From positions 1 to 6,505 of the forward strand of contig CAMWTF010000147.1 of assembly GCA_947177105.1 (NCBI GenBank): a stretch of DNA of 6,505 nt, read 5' to 3'. Positions 5,668 through 6,505 of this stretch are shown here, piece by piece. Below the pieces are notes generated by a model. That model was given only the letters and a program-made list of their open reading frames with translations. It made no database searches and was not told the DNA's origin. Made by a program: the position numbers and the translations under genes. The DNA is from an uncultured Lachnospiraceae bacterium. GTDB lineage: Bacteria > Bacillota > Clostridia > Lachnospirales > Lachnospiraceae. Within the stretch, counting starts at the first letter, position 1. Each line of letters starts with the position of its first letter.

Positions 5668-6411
5668 CTATAACCGCAGTCTGGTCAATGCCTTCTCGCC
5701 AATCAGGCATTCCCCATGCTCCTCCAGATACACCAACTTATCCTCAGTGGCCGCATACAACTCGCCAAACTCCAGCGCCTGGATGCTGGCCCTGCTATAG
5801 CGCTCATAGGAAGCGCTGCCGCGCTCCAGATACAAATAATATGTACCGCTCTCCTGATAGAGCCTGCTGATCACCCGAAGATTCTTTGGCAGAACACTCG
5901 CATAAGAACAGAGACTGCGCATGTTGGCAAAACGGAAAATCGCAAAACGGGGCTTCTGAATCGCCTCCTTTTTGTCAGAAGTTTCCGCACTCTCCTGAGA
6001 CTCCGGTAGCGCAGGTTCGGCAGCGCCTTGTCCTGCGGCTGCCGTCATCATCGCCTGGGCCAGCAATCCCGCAATGGTGGAGCCGTCCAGCCCCAGCTTT
6101 TCCTTCAAAATCCGCCGCATCTCCCTCAGATAATTCATAAGGTTCGTACTGTTTTTCAAATCCTCGGGGGTTCTCTCTGTAAAAGTCAATATCATACCCT
6201 GATCCGGCAAAATCATAATCTGCAGGTCAAAGGCAAACTGAGGGGGCTTGTAATCCACCTCCTCCACAGCCTGGGCCATAATCTCCTCCACAATCTCCCT
6301 GGCCCTGTCACTGCGCATCACAAAATCCTTATAAGAAATGTCATACTCCTCCAGCTCCTCGTTGGAGAGAAAGCATTTTACTGTTTTTTCATCCACTCTC
6401 TCGATCTTCAT
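5668..6411 (-). CDS. mecA: Adaptor protein MecA (ClpC adaptor)
   Basis: This 247-residue protein has the MecA layout. The N-terminal substrate-binding domain (1-80) includes MKIERVDEKTVKCFLSNEEL and FDLQIMILPDQGMILTFTE. A helical, Ala/Glu/Ser-rich linker spans about 84-152. The C-terminal ClpC-binding domain (154-245) includes FRFANMRSLCSYASVLP, YYLYLERG and YLEEHGECL. In Bacillus MecA delivers ComK and other substrates to ClpC-ClpP and promotes ClpC assembly; this role is inferred here by family. I chose the ATG at 6411, where the family normally begins. An in-frame ATG at 6423 adds four residues, but AAAGG would be only 1 nt from it and the predicted transcript start only about 10 nt away. 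For 6411 the spacing is 13 nt, which is long, so the start is moderately uncertain. It is monocistronic, between its own promoter and a terminator. Confidence 0.92.
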   Translation of the reverse strand: MKIERVDEKTVKCFLSNEELEEYDISYKDFVMRSDRAREIVEEIMAQAVEEVDYKPPQFAFDLQIMILPDQGMILTFTERTPEDLKNSTNLMNYLREMRRILKEKLGLDGSTIAGLLAQAMMTAAAGQGAAEPALPESQESAETSDKKEAIQKPRFAIFRFANMRSLCSYASVLPKNLRVISRLYQESGTYYLYLERGSASYERYSRASIQALEFGELYAATEDKLVYLEEHGECLIGEKALTRLRL

Positions 6412-6438
6412 ATGCCATGCCATACCTTTCTAAGATTT

Positions 6439-6467
6439 ATTCTAACAGATATAAGGCATAAAGTCAA
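6439..6467 (-). promoter_or_regulatory. Promoter of mecA
   Basis: On the minus strand TTGACT (6467-6462) and TAGAAT (6444-6439) are exactly 17 bp apart, each matching the sigma-A consensus at 5 of 6 positions. Transcription would begin near 6432, giving a leader of about 20 nt to the ATG at 6411, which supports that start over 6423. Confidence 0.75.
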
Positions 6468-6505
6468 ATTTATCTGAGATTTCAGCCTGCTGCGCTGCTA
6501 TGGGA

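Noticed and set aside
6461..6470. CtsR-like heptad (AGTCAAA) at the mecA promoter
   Set aside because: Only one heptad is present; CtsR operators need a tandem pair, and this one simply overlaps the -35 box.
6442..6504. C-terminal end of another minus-strand gene upstream of mecA (frame ending in MPYIC, stop at the mecA -10 box)
   Set aside because: An open frame of 20 codons is expected by chance, no family is recognisable, and another frame also ends nearby; the window is too short to decide.

Overview
The window looks like a chromosomal segment of a Gram-positive anaerobe of the Clostridia, most likely Lachnospiraceae-like. The grounds are a MecA adaptor with clostridial-style sequence, AGGAGG-type ribosome binding sites, a GHKL kinase paired with a LytTR regulator, sigma-A-type promoters and moderate GC. 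The family placement is inference from gene style, not a database result. Every protein gene lies on the minus strand; only the tRNA is on the plus strand.

Layout, left to right. At 1-439 is the 5' part of an ABC exporter half-transporter gene that runs off the window. It overlaps by 8 nt the end of a complete ABC exporter gene (432-2345), so the two are probably translated together as a heterodimer. Upstream of that pair is a 376-bp gene-free stretch (2346-2721). It holds two tandem 103-bp repeats that each form a long imperfect hairpin, a pair of 11-bp direct repeats 21 bp apart (a possible regulator site), and a rho-independent terminator for the next operon. That operon (2722-4158) is a two-component system, with a LytTR response regulator first and then a short GHKL histidine kinase with one membrane helix. 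It has its own promoter at 4207-4235.

Further upstream are an RlmI-family rRNA methyltransferase (4247-5449), a divergent tRNA-Pro(CGG) with a strong promoter (tRNA 5555-5628), a bidirectional terminator (5632-5660), and mecA (5668-6411) with a good promoter at 6439-6467. The last ~40 bases hold nothing I can assign.

How it may work together (inference): the kinase/LytTR pair probably controls the adjacent ABC exporter, as in many peptide-sensing or peptide-resistance modules of Firmicutes. The 21-bp-spaced repeat just upstream of the exporter pair is a candidate binding site. The repeat hairpins would lie in, or just before, the exporter 5' leader. The methyltransferase, tRNA and mecA are housekeeping neighbours. 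The most unusual item is the tandem hairpin repeat at 2358-2578.
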